NCBI GenBank assembly: GCA_011390155.1
Contig: JAABSW010000005.1
Span: forward strand, 62,001-126,000
Reading direction: 5' to 3'
Length of the DNA: 64,000 bases
DNA from: Clostridiaceae bacterium
GTDB lineage: Bacteria > Bacillota > Clostridia > Peptostreptococcales > Tindalliaceae
Shown: positions 17,528-25,962 of the stretch, one piece after another
Layout: each line of letters begins with the position of its first letter
How positions within the stretch are numbered: position 1 is the stretch's first letter
Program-made: the position numbers and the translations under genes
The notes under the pieces: generated by a model
What the model was told of the DNA's origin: nothing
What the model saw: only the letters and a program-made list of their open reading frames with translations
The model's database searches: none

Positions 17528-18064
17528 TTATGACAGATGCGTTCCCAGCTCTCTCGCTTGTCTGGGATAATCAGTGTTCTCAAGATCTTCCGGGACTCCG
17601 GCTCCCAGAGCCAGCACACCTTCTTGATAATCCCAGTTCAGGTAGCGACACATGGTCTTCATATGAGCTGTGATGCCATCCATAGCCCAGTCATCCACAT
17701 CCGCCCCGGCTGCCAGTAAGTAGGCTTTGGTTGGATTTTCTCTTAGCTTAAGGTTAATGGCATAAAACCTGTCAATGGCACTTTTTAACTGGGCTGTGAC
17801 TCCAAAATAGTACAGGGGAGAGACAAAAACCACAACTTCCGCTTCTTTCATTTTAGGATAAACCTGCAACATATCGTCCTTAAAAATACATGTTTCTTCC
17901 ACTTTTTTACACTGATCACACCCAGTGCAGGGGTGAATTTGCATTTGTGCGGTGTCAAAGCGCACCACTTCATGGCCAGCTTTCTGAGCAGCTGCCACAA
18001 ATTCATCCGCCAATACAGATGTCGTCCCTTTTAGATGAGGACTACCCGTCAACACAACGATTTT
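17528..18064 (-). CDS. Flavodoxin-fold NAD(P)H oxidoreductase / iron-sulfur flavoprotein
   Basis: 178 residues from the ATG at 18064 (AAAGGA 8 nt upstream); in-frame ATGs at 18076 and 18085 and TTG at 18112 also exist. N-terminal beta strand and FMN phosphate loop MKIVVLTGSPHLKGTTS, a cysteine cluster C-x2-C-x2-C-x6-C (CTGCDQCKKVEETC, about 47-60) that in this family can bind a 4Fe-4S cluster, and SPLYYFGVTAQLKSAIDRF (flavin contact). Probable FMN-dependent electron-transfer or quinone/nitro-reductase role. Monocistronic. The start is the uncertain part. Confidence 0.85.
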   Translation of the reverse strand, partial: KIVVLTGSPHLKGTTSVLADEFVAAAQKAGHEVVRFDTAQMQIHPCTGCDQCKKVEETCIFKDDMLQVYPKMKEAEVVVFVSPLYYFGVTAQLKSAIDRFYAINLKLRENPTKAYLLAAGADVDDWAMDGITAHMKTMCRYLNWDYQEGVLALGAGVPEDLENTDYPRQARELGTHLS

Positions 18065-18129
18065 CATCTCCTTCATCCTTTCCATGATCCTGGTTACTTT
18101 GGATGTGTCCAATGACTAAGTAGAAGTCT

Positions 18130-19044
18130 TTACTTTGAACGAAGGGTAAACATCGTTATTTCAGGAGAGCAGTTAATTCTCATTGGTACCAAACTCATTC
18201 CGATTCCTCTATTTACATACAACCTGTTAGAGTTGTCTTCCTGTTCTGGTTCAATCCATCCATCAACACGAATTTCCTTTTCTGACGTTAAATCCAAATA
18301 AGAATAAGTAGAAGAAAAGGGTACTCTGAATTGTCCTCCATGAGTATGTCCCGCTACTGCTATGGGAGCGGTATCTGGAGGGAGCAGTGTAAACGATTTT
18401 GGATTGTGAATCATTACAAATCTTGGGGCTTCTGTAGGGAAACTATTGAACGTCTTTTCTACATCCATTTCATTTGCCCAATAAGAACCTAACCCTGCTA
18501 TATACAAAGTATTATTCGCATTTTTATCATCGCTGACATTTCCATCTATCAAAGAAAGAGCTGCTGATTCATTATTCAACACGTCAATCCCAATTTCCTC
18601 TAACTTGGAAGTAACGCGCTGGGCAGTTTCCCTGTTTATGGGGTCATCCTTCTTGGCTAAAGAATAATCGTGGTTTCCTAACACAGCATACACTTTAAAA
18701 TTATTTTCAGTTAAAGGCCTTATGTGATCAATCGCTGTTTCCATCTGCGTCTTATGATCGTTAGCAGAGTGATATACAAAATCACCTAAGATGAGAACTA
18801 CTTTTGGTTCCATTTCAATCATTCTATCAACGACTCTGGGTATTACTGAGTCATTATCCATCCACATACCTATTTGAAAATCTGTAACGACTGCTATTCT
18901 TTCTCCTTCCCAATCTTCTGGGAGATTAGGGATCACAGCTTGCTCTTCTTCTACACTGAAGGTATAAGGCTCAATTAAACCCCACACCAGTAGGATAACT
19001 AGAAATACAGCTAATCCTATAAATAATATTTTAATTTTTTTCAT
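18130..19044 (-). CDS. Membrane-anchored metallophosphoesterase (YkuE-like)
   Basis: 304 residues from the ATG at 19044 (GGAGG 8 nt upstream; ATG at 19062 is poorer). An N-terminal signal anchor (residues 4-23) precedes a calcineurin-type metallophosphoesterase: DFQIGMW, GDFVYH, GNHDYS and AGHTHGGQF in order, giving the full two-metal set. Its place 22 nt downstream of a PAP2 phosphatase suggests co-transcription and a role in lipid or cell-wall phosphoester turnover. Sampled stretches are clearly richer in A/T than the flanking genes, hinting at separate origin. Confidence 0.88.
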   Translation of the reverse strand: MKKIKILFIGLAVFLVILLVWGLIEPYTFSVEEEQAVIPNLPEDWEGERIAVVTDFQIGMWMDNDSVIPRVVDRMIEMEPKVVLILGDFVYHSANDHKTQMETAIDHIRPLTENNFKVYAVLGNHDYSLAKKDDPINRETAQRVTSKLEEIGIDVLNNESAALSLIDGNVSDDKNANNTLYIAGLGSYWANEMDVEKTFNSFPTEAPRFVMIHNPKSFTLLPPDTAPIAVAGHTHGGQFRVPFSSTYSYLDLTSEKEIRVDGWIEPEQEDNSNRLYVNRGIGMSLVPMRINCSPEITMFTLRSK

Positions 19045-19065
19045 TTCATATGCCTCCTGCATTTA

Positions 19066-19791
19066 CTACTTTAACTGATTATATCTTTCAATCAAGTTCC
19101 CGATTAATTTAAGGGGCTGAAAATCATTACGCCTTTTTATCTTTACGACTTCTAAAGAGATGATGCAGGCCAATAGCCATGCGAGTCCACCTGCCTGTCC
19201 AGCGATCACGTCGCTTGGGAAATGAGCGTTTAAATAAACCCTGGAAATTGCTATAAGAATTATCAGTGAAATTAACACAGCAGAATAACTTATTTTTTTA
19301 GCCTTAGATAACTTGCTTCTTATTATGAGATAGACGATGAAACCATAGAGAATTAATGAACCCATAGCATGTCCACTGGGAAAACTATATCCTATTGCAT
19401 CAATTTGTTCATTTATAGACGGCCGCTCTATTTGATAGTAGCGCTTTAACGCCATAATAATTAAGCCACCACCACCAACTGATAGTGTTAAGAACAAAAT
19501 TCCCCATTTATCTCTTTTTTTAAACCAGAGAACCAAAGCAATAAAAAGACCAACTACAGCTATAAACCATACTGACCCCAGTTCAGTAATAAAAATCATC
19601 ACGTCATCGAATTGCGGAGAAAAAGTATATTGAAAAAAATCTATCACAAAATTATTAAACACGTTTATTTGTTGGTTTAACACATTTTCTGAAATTTCCC
19701 AAAATAACGCGATTGAAAGAGATATAACACCAAAACCCATCAGTATAAGTAGAAAGGGCAAGGCCACATTTTTCATTGTCTTTTTATTCAT
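19066..19791 (-). CDS. PAP2-family membrane phosphatase
   Basis: 241 residues, ATG at 19791 with GGAGTG 8 nt upstream. About six membrane segments. All three PAP2 motifs are present: KRYYQIERPS (about 121-130), SFPSGHAMGS (about 143-152) and SRVYLNAHFPSDVIAG (about 192-207). Such enzymes remove phosphate from phosphatidic acid, undecaprenyl pyrophosphate or similar lipids; the exact substrate cannot be told. A sampled line (19261-19320) has only 17 G/C in 60, against 33 in 60 in fetB (17101-17160). Confidence 0.9.
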   Translation of the reverse strand: MNKKTMKNVALPFLLILMGFGVISLSIALFWEISENVLNQQINVFNNFVIDFFQYTFSPQFDDVMIFITELGSVWFIAVVGLFIALVLWFKKRDKWGILFLTLSVGGGGLIIMALKRYYQIERPSINEQIDAIGYSFPSGHAMGSLILYGFIVYLIIRSKLSKAKKISYSAVLISLIILIAISRVYLNAHFPSDVIAGQAGGLAWLLACIISLEVVKIKRRNDFQPLKLIGNLIERYNQLK

Positions 19792-19987
19792 ATCAACTAC
19801 ACTCCGTTCAGACTTATCAAACGATATTATTAGATTACCCGATTATGGCACCGGGTTAACCGTATAACAAAGATAAATGAAATTAGTTCTGATAATTTGT
19901 TAATTATTTAACTAATTTTTTCTTTTTGATTCCAATTCAAATAGCTTCTTGTTTACGTCGCAGCGTTAAAAACAAGCAAAAATTCTG

Positions 19988-20029
19988 TTTATTCGATGTC
20001 TACCACCGCTAAGAATCCTGTTTATCCAG
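19988..20029 (-). repeat. Copy 1 of a 42-bp dispersed repeat (TAAACAGGA core)
   Basis: On the minus strand this 42-base stretch is identical at 37 positions to 61141-61182 on the plus strand. It contains the last six sense codons (LDKQDS) and stop of the gene at 20009. A second related unit (AATAAACAGAATTTTTGC) follows directly downstream. The 9-base core TAAACAGGA also occurs at 5023-5031 (-), 25954-25962 (+), 29864-29872 (-) and 32646-32654 (+). Confidence 0.75.
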
Positions 20030-20344
20030 GTTTTTTCCGAAACTGAAACTTTTGATGAATTGATACATCCCAAAGGGAATGAGTAATACCCCTACAATGG
20101 AAACAATCAAGCCAACCCAGAATAACTGGTGTAACAACCCTTCTACCTCAGGGTGTTTGAGTGCAAATTCAAAGCCTGTCAGGGAAAGGGCAAAAAACAG
20201 GCCCATGACCATGACCAGTAAACTTTTCCATTTACCGATCCCTCCTTCTTTTAGAACCTTTCTTTGCATGGTTGTATAACCCGCATTTTTCGAATCTTTT
20301 CCTTCAAATTCCCTTAATTCATTGGCTTTATCAAACAAACCCAT
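20009..20344 (-). CDS. Small two-helix membrane protein, unknown function
   Basis: 111 residues from the ATG at 20344 (GGAGG 7 nt upstream); a longer frame to 20458 has no ribosome site. A charged N-terminus (MGLFDKANELREFEGK) precedes two membrane helices (about 42-60 and 70-92) and a basic tail. No family recognised. The final residues LDKQDS and the stop codon lie inside a dispersed repeat, so the C-terminus may have been shaped by repeat insertion. Confidence 0.65.
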   Translation of the reverse strand: MGLFDKANELREFEGKDSKNAGYTTMQRKVLKEGGIGKWKSLLVMVMGLFFALSLTGFEFALKHPEVEGLLHQLFWVGLIVSIVGVLLIPFGMYQFIKSFSFGKNLDKQDS

Positions 20345-20505
20345 TTTTGTCCCTCCCAGGTTTTCATTCTTCGCTTTTATAGGGTTTTCGATTTCAAGAT
20401 ATATTATTCCCTGTTCTCCAGCTTTATATACGTAGAAGCTTGTCTCCTTACGTAACATTTTACACTATTATGATCAGATATTCTTTGTCCATGTACAATT
20501 TAGTC

Positions 20506-20535
20506 TTAAACATATACAACGGCATATATGTTTAA
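20506..20535. promoter_or_regulatory. Perfect 11-bp palindrome upstream of the small lipoprotein gene
   Basis: TTAAACATATA, 8-bp spacer, TATATGTTTAA, all arm bases complementary. AT-rich with no following T-tract, so an operator is more likely than a terminator. TATATGTTTAAA recurs at 56341-56352 in the aconitase promoter region. It is the main signal in the 313-bp gap 20345-20657; a second GGAGGTGAGG at 20584-20593 has no open frame behind it that I could support. Confidence 0.5.
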
Positions 20536-20657
20536 AATACATTTTATTCGGTTATGTAATAAATAGTATGGCTAAACTCATAAGGGAGGTGAGGGCTGCA
20601 ATTTCGACCTAAAGACACAATTCGCCACAACGAGACATTTTTTAGGAGGGAAATTAC

Positions 20658-20792
20658 ATGAAAAAAATGATAAGAATGATTGCATTGGTATTGATCGCTG
20701 TTATGCTTGCTACACCACTGGCAGGATGTGAAAGACCTGATACGATTCCTGAACCAGAGGCGCCCGAAGAACAAATTCCATCCGACGACTGA
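20658..20792 (+). CDS. Small lipoprotein of 44 residues
   Basis: ATG at 20658 with AGGAGGG 7 nt upstream, stop TGA at 20790-20792. A lipoprotein signal peptide is clear: MKKMIRMIALVLIAVML then lipobox LAGC with lipid-modified Cys24; the mature peptide is only 21 residues, acidic and proline-rich (CERPDTIPEPEAPEEQ). A strong terminator follows 10 nt later. No family recognised. Short mature lipopeptides of this kind may be structural, signalling or toxin-related; nothing visible decides. Confidence 0.8.
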   Translation: MKKMIRMIALVLIAVMLATPLAGCERPDTIPEPEAPEEQIPSDD

Positions 20793-20802
20793 TCCTTCTC
20801 AT

Positions 20803-20831
20803 AACTGGTTTCTCCCTACAGGAAACCAGTT
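20803..20831 (+). terminator. Intrinsic terminator of the small lipoprotein gene
   Basis: AACTGGTTTC pairs perfectly with GAAACCAGTT (10 bp, 9-nt loop), followed by CTTTTATTT. Confidence 0.9.
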
Positions 20832-20925
20832 CTTTTATTTAATGTTGTCATGTTTCGGTGGAACACACGGTGGTACTAATAGAACATGATGTTATCTATT
20901 TTGCTAAGGAATGGAGCTGGAAACG

Positions 20926-22398
20926 ATGTATGGTTTTGACCTGAAAAACAGCTACACACTTCTGCCGGACATTTTTTATACACACATTCAACCCACACCG
21001 GTCTCTTCTCCTAAAATAGTTGTTTTTAACCGTCCTTTATCGCAGGCATTAGGGTTAAACACAGATGAACTGGAAGGCAGTATTGGTGCTGAAATTTTTT
21101 CTGGTAATAAGCCTCCGGAAGAACTGAAAACCATTGCTCAGGCCTACGCCGGCCATCAGTTTGGTTATTTTACCATTCTGGGTGATGGCCGTGCACTGCT
21201 GCTGGGAGAGCAAATCACCCCCCATGGCAACCGGTTTGATCTACAACTAAAAGGTTCCGGACCCACCCCTTATTCCCGTGGTGGCGACGGCCGGGCAGCT
21301 CTGGGTCCAATGCTGAGGGAGTACATCATCAGTGAAGCCATGTTTGCTCTGGGAATTCCCACCACCCGCAGCCTGGCAGTGGTGGTCACCGCTGATCCTG
21401 TTTTTCGAGAAACACCCCTGACCGGCGCCATCCTCACCCGGGTTGCCGCCAGTCATCTTCGGGTAGGCACCTTTCAATTCGCTGCTCAAAAAGGAGACAT
21501 TACGGCTTTACAAGCATTGGCAGATTATGCCATCAGTAGGCATTTCCCACATATTGAGTTATCCGAAAGTGATAGAGAACATGGAATCGACACTGTTAAC
21601 ACCCAGGCATATCTGATGCTGCTTAGAGAAGTCATTCAACGCCAAGCGTCATTGATTTCAAAATGGCAGCTGGTGGGGTTTATTCACGGCGTCATGAACA
21701 CAGATAACATGACAATCAGCGGCGAAACCATTGACTACGGTCCCTGCGCTTTCATGGACACATACCATCCTCAAACGGTTTTTAGTTCAATCGATAGACA
21801 GGGTCGCTACGCCTATGGCAACCAACCCACCATCGGTGGCTGGAACCTCTCCCGTTTTGCGGAGACCCTGGTTCCGTTACTCCATTCAGAACAACCTATC
21901 GCCATTAAAATGGCCCAGGAAGAACTAAACAAATATACTGGTCTTTACCACCAGCATTGGCTTCAGGGAATGCGGTCTAAGTTGGGGCTTTTTAATCAGG
22001 ACCCTGAAGATGAAACGATGATCAAAGATTTGTTGCATTTAATGGAAGACCACCAACTTGATTTTACCAATACATTCATTCAATTAATGAATGAAACCTG
22101 TCCTGATGTTGATGGCTTTCATGATTGGCGACAACGGTGGCAACAAAGGACACAGAAACAGCCACAGTTGAAGGGTGAAGTTTTATCACTGATGAAGCAA
22201 TCGAACCCTGCTGTGATTCCCCGAAATCATCAAGTGGAAGCAGCTCTGGGATCAGCCGTAAACCAAAGTGATCTTGCACCGTTACATGCCTTGATGGAGG
22301 CCCTGGCAACACCTTATGACCATTCATCGAATAAAGAGCCTTATACCGCTCCGCCTCCACCATCAAATGTGCCGTACCGTACCTATTGCGGCACCTAA
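20926..22398 (+). CDS. selO: SelO/YdiU protein AMPylase
   Basis: 490 residues from the ATG at 20926 (GGAG 9 nt upstream; ATG 20911 has its AAGGA abutting). The pseudokinase-fold SelO family transfers AMP from ATP to protein hydroxyls in redox control. Family landmarks: [23 protein letters not shown] (about residues 72-94, broken here as AYAGHQFG and GDGRA), [17 protein letters not shown] core ([11 protein letters not shown]), VRVGTFQ-like LRVGTFQF, and GVMNTDNM with DYGPCAFMD for metal/nucleotide binding. It ends YRTYCGT, so a cysteine sits near the C-terminus where some homologues have selenocysteine. Confidence 0.94.
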   Translation: MYGFDLKNSYTLLPDIFYTHIQPTPVSSPKIVVFNRPLSQALGLNTDELEGSIGAEIFSGNKPPEELKTIAQAYAGHQFGYFTILGDGRALLLGEQITPHGNRFDLQLKGSGPTPYSRGGDGRAALGPMLREYIISEAMFALGIPTTRSLAVVVTADPVFRETPLTGAILTRVAASHLRVGTFQFAAQKGDITALQALADYAISRHFPHIELSESDREHGIDTVNTQAYLMLLREVIQRQASLISKWQLVGFIHGVMNTDNMTISGETIDYGPCAFMDTYHPQTVFSSIDRQGRYAYGNQPTIGGWNLSRFAETLVPLLHSEQPIAIKMAQEELNKYTGLYHQHWLQGMRSKLGLFNQDPEDETMIKDLLHLMEDHQLDFTNTFIQLMNETCPDVDGFHDWRQRWQQRTQKQPQLKGEVLSLMKQSNPAVIPRNHQVEAALGSAVNQSDLAPLHALMEALATPYDHSSNKEPYTAPPPPSNVPYRTYCGT

Positions 22399-22423
22399 AA
22401 ACACCGCCTGGTTGGCGGTGTTT
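22399..22423 (+). terminator. Intrinsic terminator of selO
   Basis: AAACACCGCC/GGCGGTGTTT, perfect 10-bp stem with 5-nt loop, followed by CTGTTTGTT. It starts at the base after the selO stop codon. Confidence 0.9.
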
Positions 22424-22438
22424 CTGTTTGTTGCATCC

Positions 22439-22858
22439 TTATTCTTCAATCACATAAGAAATCCCATTCGCTTCAATCATTTCTTCAATGGTTGTAAAAA
22501 GGGTATAATTGGCTTCTTCGTCCACCAATACGATCAAGATATTTTCTTGCAAAGAGACCAGGTACGCATCAAAGCCTTCCAGGGTAAACGGCATTTCATC
22601 CACCTGAATGGCATTGCCTGTTACCAATACCTTCACTTCCCTGTAAGCATCGCTGTCTTCAACGCTTGTGTCTTCAATTGTTTCCTCTTCCTGAGAAGGT
22701 GTCTCCTGCCTGCTAAACAGCCTCAATAAATCTCCCTGCCCTATGCCCCACTGCTCTCCAAACAAAAGTACCAGCAAGATCAACAGTATCACAATAAGCA
22801 GTGCCAGCCGAAAATAGCGTCCGCCTTTTCTTTTCTTTTTGTCTCGGTTTAGCAACAT
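22439..22858 (-). CDS. Membrane-anchored protein with ExbD-like C-terminal domain
   Basis: 139 residues. A basic N-terminus and one membrane helix (about 17-33) are followed by an acidic linker and a C-terminal domain resembling the extracytoplasmic part of ExbD/TolR: IQVDEMPFTLEGFDAYL...ILIVLVDEEANYTLF...EMIEANG. It lacks the aspartate-bearing LLDV helix of true ExbD. Third gene after the ExbB-like and ExbD-like genes, 57 nt downstream. Ribosome site AAAGGGTG 7 nt before the ATG at 22858. Specific function unknown. Confidence 0.7.
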   Translation of the reverse strand: MLLNRDKKKRKGGRYFRLALLIVILLILLVLLFGEQWGIGQGDLLRLFSRQETPSQEEETIEDTSVEDSDAYREVKVLVTGNAIQVDEMPFTLEGFDAYLVSLQENILIVLVDEEANYTLFTTIEEMIEANGISYVIEE

Positions 22859-22915
22859 GGCTTTTCACCCTTTCAATAGTTTTAACCTACCATCGATGTT
22901 TTCGTATCTGTGCTA

Positions 22916-23461
22916 TTAGCGAATCTGTAATACGTATGATGCTGGAAGCGGTCGCTCACGCACCCATTCCTGGGCAGCTTCCTGCATGATCAGGTAAGCG
23001 TAGCGATAGACTTGTTCATCGGTGTCCAGTGTGACCAGTAACAGGGTGCCCTTTCCACTTTGTCGCTGGAATTCCCGCACCAATTCCTGCTTAATTCTGC
23101 TTTTCTGGTTTTCCCGTCGTTCCTCGTTGTTCACCAGATAGATGGATGTGGGCTCTTCGTTAATCCATAACCTGTTTAACGTAGTTTTGATTTCCAGGTC
23201 GATGACAATAGCCTGTTCCTTCAAAAATTGATATTTAACCTGATCATCAAATCTATTAAGTGCACCTGAAGATTCCTGTTCTTCCAATTGTCTCAGAGCA
23301 ATATGAAGTTGGTTGTTTTGCCCAATTAAAGCTTCCACTTCAGCCGCATAGGTATTTTCCAGTTGATTTTCACTGATCTGCCTGTTGATCAACAGCACAA
23401 AGAGCAGTATCAGAAAAACATCCAGTAAGGGGGTAAAATCAAGCCATCTATTCCGTTCCAC
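22916..23461 (-). CDS. ExbD/TolR-like proton-channel subunit
   Basis: 181 residues from the GTG at 23461 (GGAGG 7 nt upstream), overlapping the ExbB-like gene by 14 nt. The N-terminus RWLDFTPLLDVFLILLFVLL matches the ExbD/TolR/MotB pattern in which the membrane-helix aspartate is the proton site. A coiled-coil segment (about 36-75) and a soluble domain follow. In diderms such subunits energise TonB or Tol; no tonB, tolB or outer-membrane gene is visible here. Confidence 0.78.
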   Translation of the reverse strand: MERNRWLDFTPLLDVFLILLFVLLINRQISENQLENTYAAEVEALIGQNNQLHIALRQLEEQESSGALNRFDDQVKYQFLKEQAIVIDLEIKTTLNRLWINEEPTSIYLVNNEERRENQKSRIKQELVREFQRQSGKGTLLLVTLDTDEQVYRYAYLIMQEAAQEWVRERPLPASYVLQIR

Positions 23462-23969
23462 GGGAAATCCTCCCATCGCTGTACAAATCAACCCTTTCAA
23501 GGAGCATTTTCAGGTTTTCCCTGTTTTGTTCCACCATGGGGTATAACGTGGCATCTACGGCCTTAAAGGCCAGTGCAAAAACCAGTCCCCAAAAAGTTGA
23601 TGTGAGAGCTACTGTGAAATTTAAAGTCACTGTCTGCTGAGACATTTCCACCATGCGCAGCAGCGAAAGAATGGTTCCAAGCATGCCCATCATTGGAAAG
23701 GCACTGTTGATAGCGGAAAAAATACTGTAATAATGAATCTCATCTGCTCGCATCCCTATCAATGCATTCAGGTCCAATTTGTATTCATCCCGGCCCTTCA
23801 CTCGGTCAATCAGCAAACTGACTGGTACATAAATTTTGGGTTGAAGCTGGTTTTTCAACAGAATACTGTATTGTTTAGTCCTTGGGTACACCACTGCTGC
23901 ATTCACAACTGCCAGAAGGATAATCAGCAGGTCATACCCCATGATGTTACGCAATAATATTCTTATCAT
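23448..23969 (-). CDS. MotA/TolQ/ExbB-like proton-channel protein
   Basis: 173 residues, ATG at 23969 with GGAGG 6 nt upstream. One N-terminal helix (about 11-29) and two later helices around MGMLGTILSLLRMVEM and VALTSTFWGLVFALAF match the TolQ/ExbB core (proline/glycine-rich helix and the T-S-x-x-G-L segment). Shorter than TolQ (about 230). First gene of a three-gene unit with two ExbD-like proteins; a plausible proton-driven motor or force-transducing complex of unknown purpose. Confidence 0.8.
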   Translation of the reverse strand: MIRILLRNIMGYDLLIILLAVVNAAVVYPRTKQYSILLKNQLQPKIYVPVSLLIDRVKGRDEYKLDLNALIGMRADEIHYYSIFSAINSAFPMMGMLGTILSLLRMVEMSQQTVTLNFTVALTSTFWGLVFALAFKAVDATLYPMVEQNRENLKMLLERVDLYSDGRISRGTE

Positions 23970-24132
23970 AGTCTGCCTCCATGGTTTATACTTTTATAAC
24001 CTAGTTTGTAGATCTACTATATCACTTTAAGGTATATCCTCAACCATACCCAACTTCCAATTGATTAATTGCCCTGCAGTGATTTTCTTGTTAAGATGAG
24101 GGGGAGATGTTGGATAGAGGGGAGATTTTATC

Positions 24133-24528
24133 ATGAAAGAATTTCCAAGTATCGACCAGGTGCATGAAATGCTGGAAACCATATCAGATGAAATACCTCA
24201 TGATTTCTACAAAGAGTTAAGTGGCGGTGTGGTATTGGTGGAACATGCCAAGAAACACGTTGAAACCAAGCCTGACTATCCGCTTTATATCATGGGGGAA
24301 TACCAACGCAGCGCCATGGGACGACAGATCATTCTTTATTATGGTTCCTTCAAGAAGGCTTATGGCAACCTGTCAGAAAAACGTTTGTATGAAAGGCTGA
24401 AAGAAACCTTGCTTCATGAGTTTACCCATCACCTTGAAAACCTTGCCGGTGAAAGGGGCTTGGAAAAGAAAGACGCCGAAAGAATTAACTCATATCGACG
24501 GGTCCGTTCATCCAAAGATAGCCGTTAG
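24133..24528 (+). CDS. Small zincin-like metallopeptidase (PF06262-type)
   Basis: 131 residues; ATG with GGGGAG 8 nt upstream. The HExxH zinc motif appears as LLHEFTHHLENLAG near residues 96-109, with the family's preceding LYYGSFKKAYG region. Proteins of this type are single-domain minimal zincins of poorly known function. Isolated gene convergent with the ADP-ribosylglycohydrolase gene. Confidence 0.8.
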   Translation: MKEFPSIDQVHEMLETISDEIPHDFYKELSGGVVLVEHAKKHVETKPDYPLYIMGEYQRSAMGRQIILYYGSFKKAYGNLSEKRLYERLKETLLHEFTHHLENLAGERGLEKKDAERINSYRRVRSSKDSR

Positions 24529-24542
24529 CTGTTTCCATCCAC

Positions 24543-25937
24543 TCAGTCTTCACTGGCGGCCCTTTGGGCCACTTCCACAGTCCATTCGGCCAAGCCCGTA
24601 ATGGACATTTTTTTCATGCTTCTCACATAAGTATCCAGGCCATCGCCAATGGGTTCCCTCCACTTGTTGCCGATGGCATCAAGGCCTCTTGCAATGCCCA
24701 ACATGGTGGCAATCTGTGCCGCGTTACAATCCACATCCTGTCCGGCCAGGGCAACGATGTTCATTGTCTCATTAAAATCATTCTCTCCGAACCACAAGGC
24801 CACCACCTGGGCAGCTGCGTTGGGGTAGACGTGAATCCAATTGTATCGCTTGTATTTTTCCTCACAGGACCGCCAGGCCACTTCCCAGTCATTTGATCGT
24901 TGACACTGGTTAAGTGCAAACTTGACCACGGTGGTATACTCTGCGTCCTGGGGCATCATATCCACCACTTCCTCCAACAGCAGCCGCATGTCTGAAGTGA
25001 CAAAAGCTCTGGCGGTGAGCACAGCGTTAAACACCTCTCCCAAGATGCCGTTGTTGGCGTGGGATATACTGCCATCCAACCATGCCAGTCGCGCTGCTTC
25101 CATGGCATTGCCAGGTACCACCATACCGCAAACAGCCCCTCTCATCTGGGCACCAATCCATTCAGAGAAAGGATTGTGAAGTCTGCCACTATCGGGAGGG
25201 TAAATGCCCAACTTCAAATTTCTCAGGGCAATGTCCTCAGCAGACCAGCCGAAGGGAATAAGTGCCAACCACTGGTCAGCGATGTCCTCAGCTGCCACTT
25301 TCAGCCCTTTTTCTTCAAAGGCCTTTAAAAATGCCAGTTCATATGTAATGTCATCGTTAAAGGTGTTGGGAGGCCTCACATAGTCATCCACCTTCCCGAA
25401 AGTTTCCTTCAGCTTCTCCGTAGTATACCCCTCCATGGCTGTGCCAATGGCACCCCCGATGATCTGGGCAAGCCAACCTGCATAGACCTGCTCTGCATAA
25501 CGTGGCGAAGTCAGGTCAACAGGTTTTGGTTCAGGAAAAGCAGCAGCTTCTTTTAGCTGTAACCAGCTTGTGTATCCTTTGTATTGCCAATAAAGAGATG
25601 ATTCATCGATTTCAGCCCGGTTCATCAGGTTAAAAATTTGCCCTGAAATGCGATGAAGAACTGGCATGTCATTCTCATTAAAGGCTTTTAACCCAGGTTC
25701 AATCAATTTTTCTGCTTCCTCCACTTGGTAACCCCTGTTTTCCATGGATTGAATGGCTGCGATGATCAATCGTTCCGGCGCACCGGAACCTGGCACTTCA
25801 CTGTACCACCAAAGTCTAATGCGTGCATCCTCCGCCTTCTCCAGAGGTTCAATCATGTTCCAGGTTTGCTCTTCTTCTGTCAATAACCTGGGAACTGCTT
25901 TTTCCATCAATTCCTTTTCCATTTTCCAGGCTTTCAT
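24543..25937 (-). CDS. ADP-ribosylglycohydrolase family protein
   Basis: 464 residues, ATG at 25937 with GGGAG 7 nt upstream. The DraG/ARH domain covers about 150-450: AGWLAQIIGGAIGTAMEG, the metal motif NDD (194-196 in FNDDITYE) and the C-terminal GQDVDCNAAQ metal motif near 400. The first 145 residues are an extra helical region not typical of minimal ARH proteins. It follows the D-aminoacylase gene by 25 nt and is probably co-transcribed. Substrate may be ADP-ribosyl-protein or another N-glycoside; undecided. Confidence 0.88.
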   Translation of the reverse strand: MKAWKMEKELMEKAVPRLLTEEEQTWNMIEPLEKAEDARIRLWWYSEVPGSGAPERLIIAAIQSMENRGYQVEEAEKLIEPGLKAFNENDMPVLHRISGQIFNLMNRAEIDESSLYWQYKGYTSWLQLKEAAAFPEPKPVDLTSPRYAEQVYAGWLAQIIGGAIGTAMEGYTTEKLKETFGKVDDYVRPPNTFNDDITYELAFLKAFEEKGLKVAAEDIADQWLALIPFGWSAEDIALRNLKLGIYPPDSGRLHNPFSEWIGAQMRGAVCGMVVPGNAMEAARLAWLDGSISHANNGILGEVFNAVLTARAFVTSDMRLLLEEVVDMMPQDAEYTTVVKFALNQCQRSNDWEVAWRSCEEKYKRYNWIHVYPNAAAQVVALWFGENDFNETMNIVALAGQDVDCNAAQIATMLGIARGLDAIGNKWREPIGDGLDTYVRSMKKMSITGLAEWTVEVAQRAASED

Positions 25938-25962
25938 GGCAAAGCTCCCTTCATAAACAGGA

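Noticed and set aside
22439-23969. Zorya-type defence (ZorAB) or flagellar MotAB
   Set aside because: No ZorC/D/E helicase or nuclease genes nearby, no peptidoglycan-binding OmpA domain, and ExbB-like protein too short for MotA.
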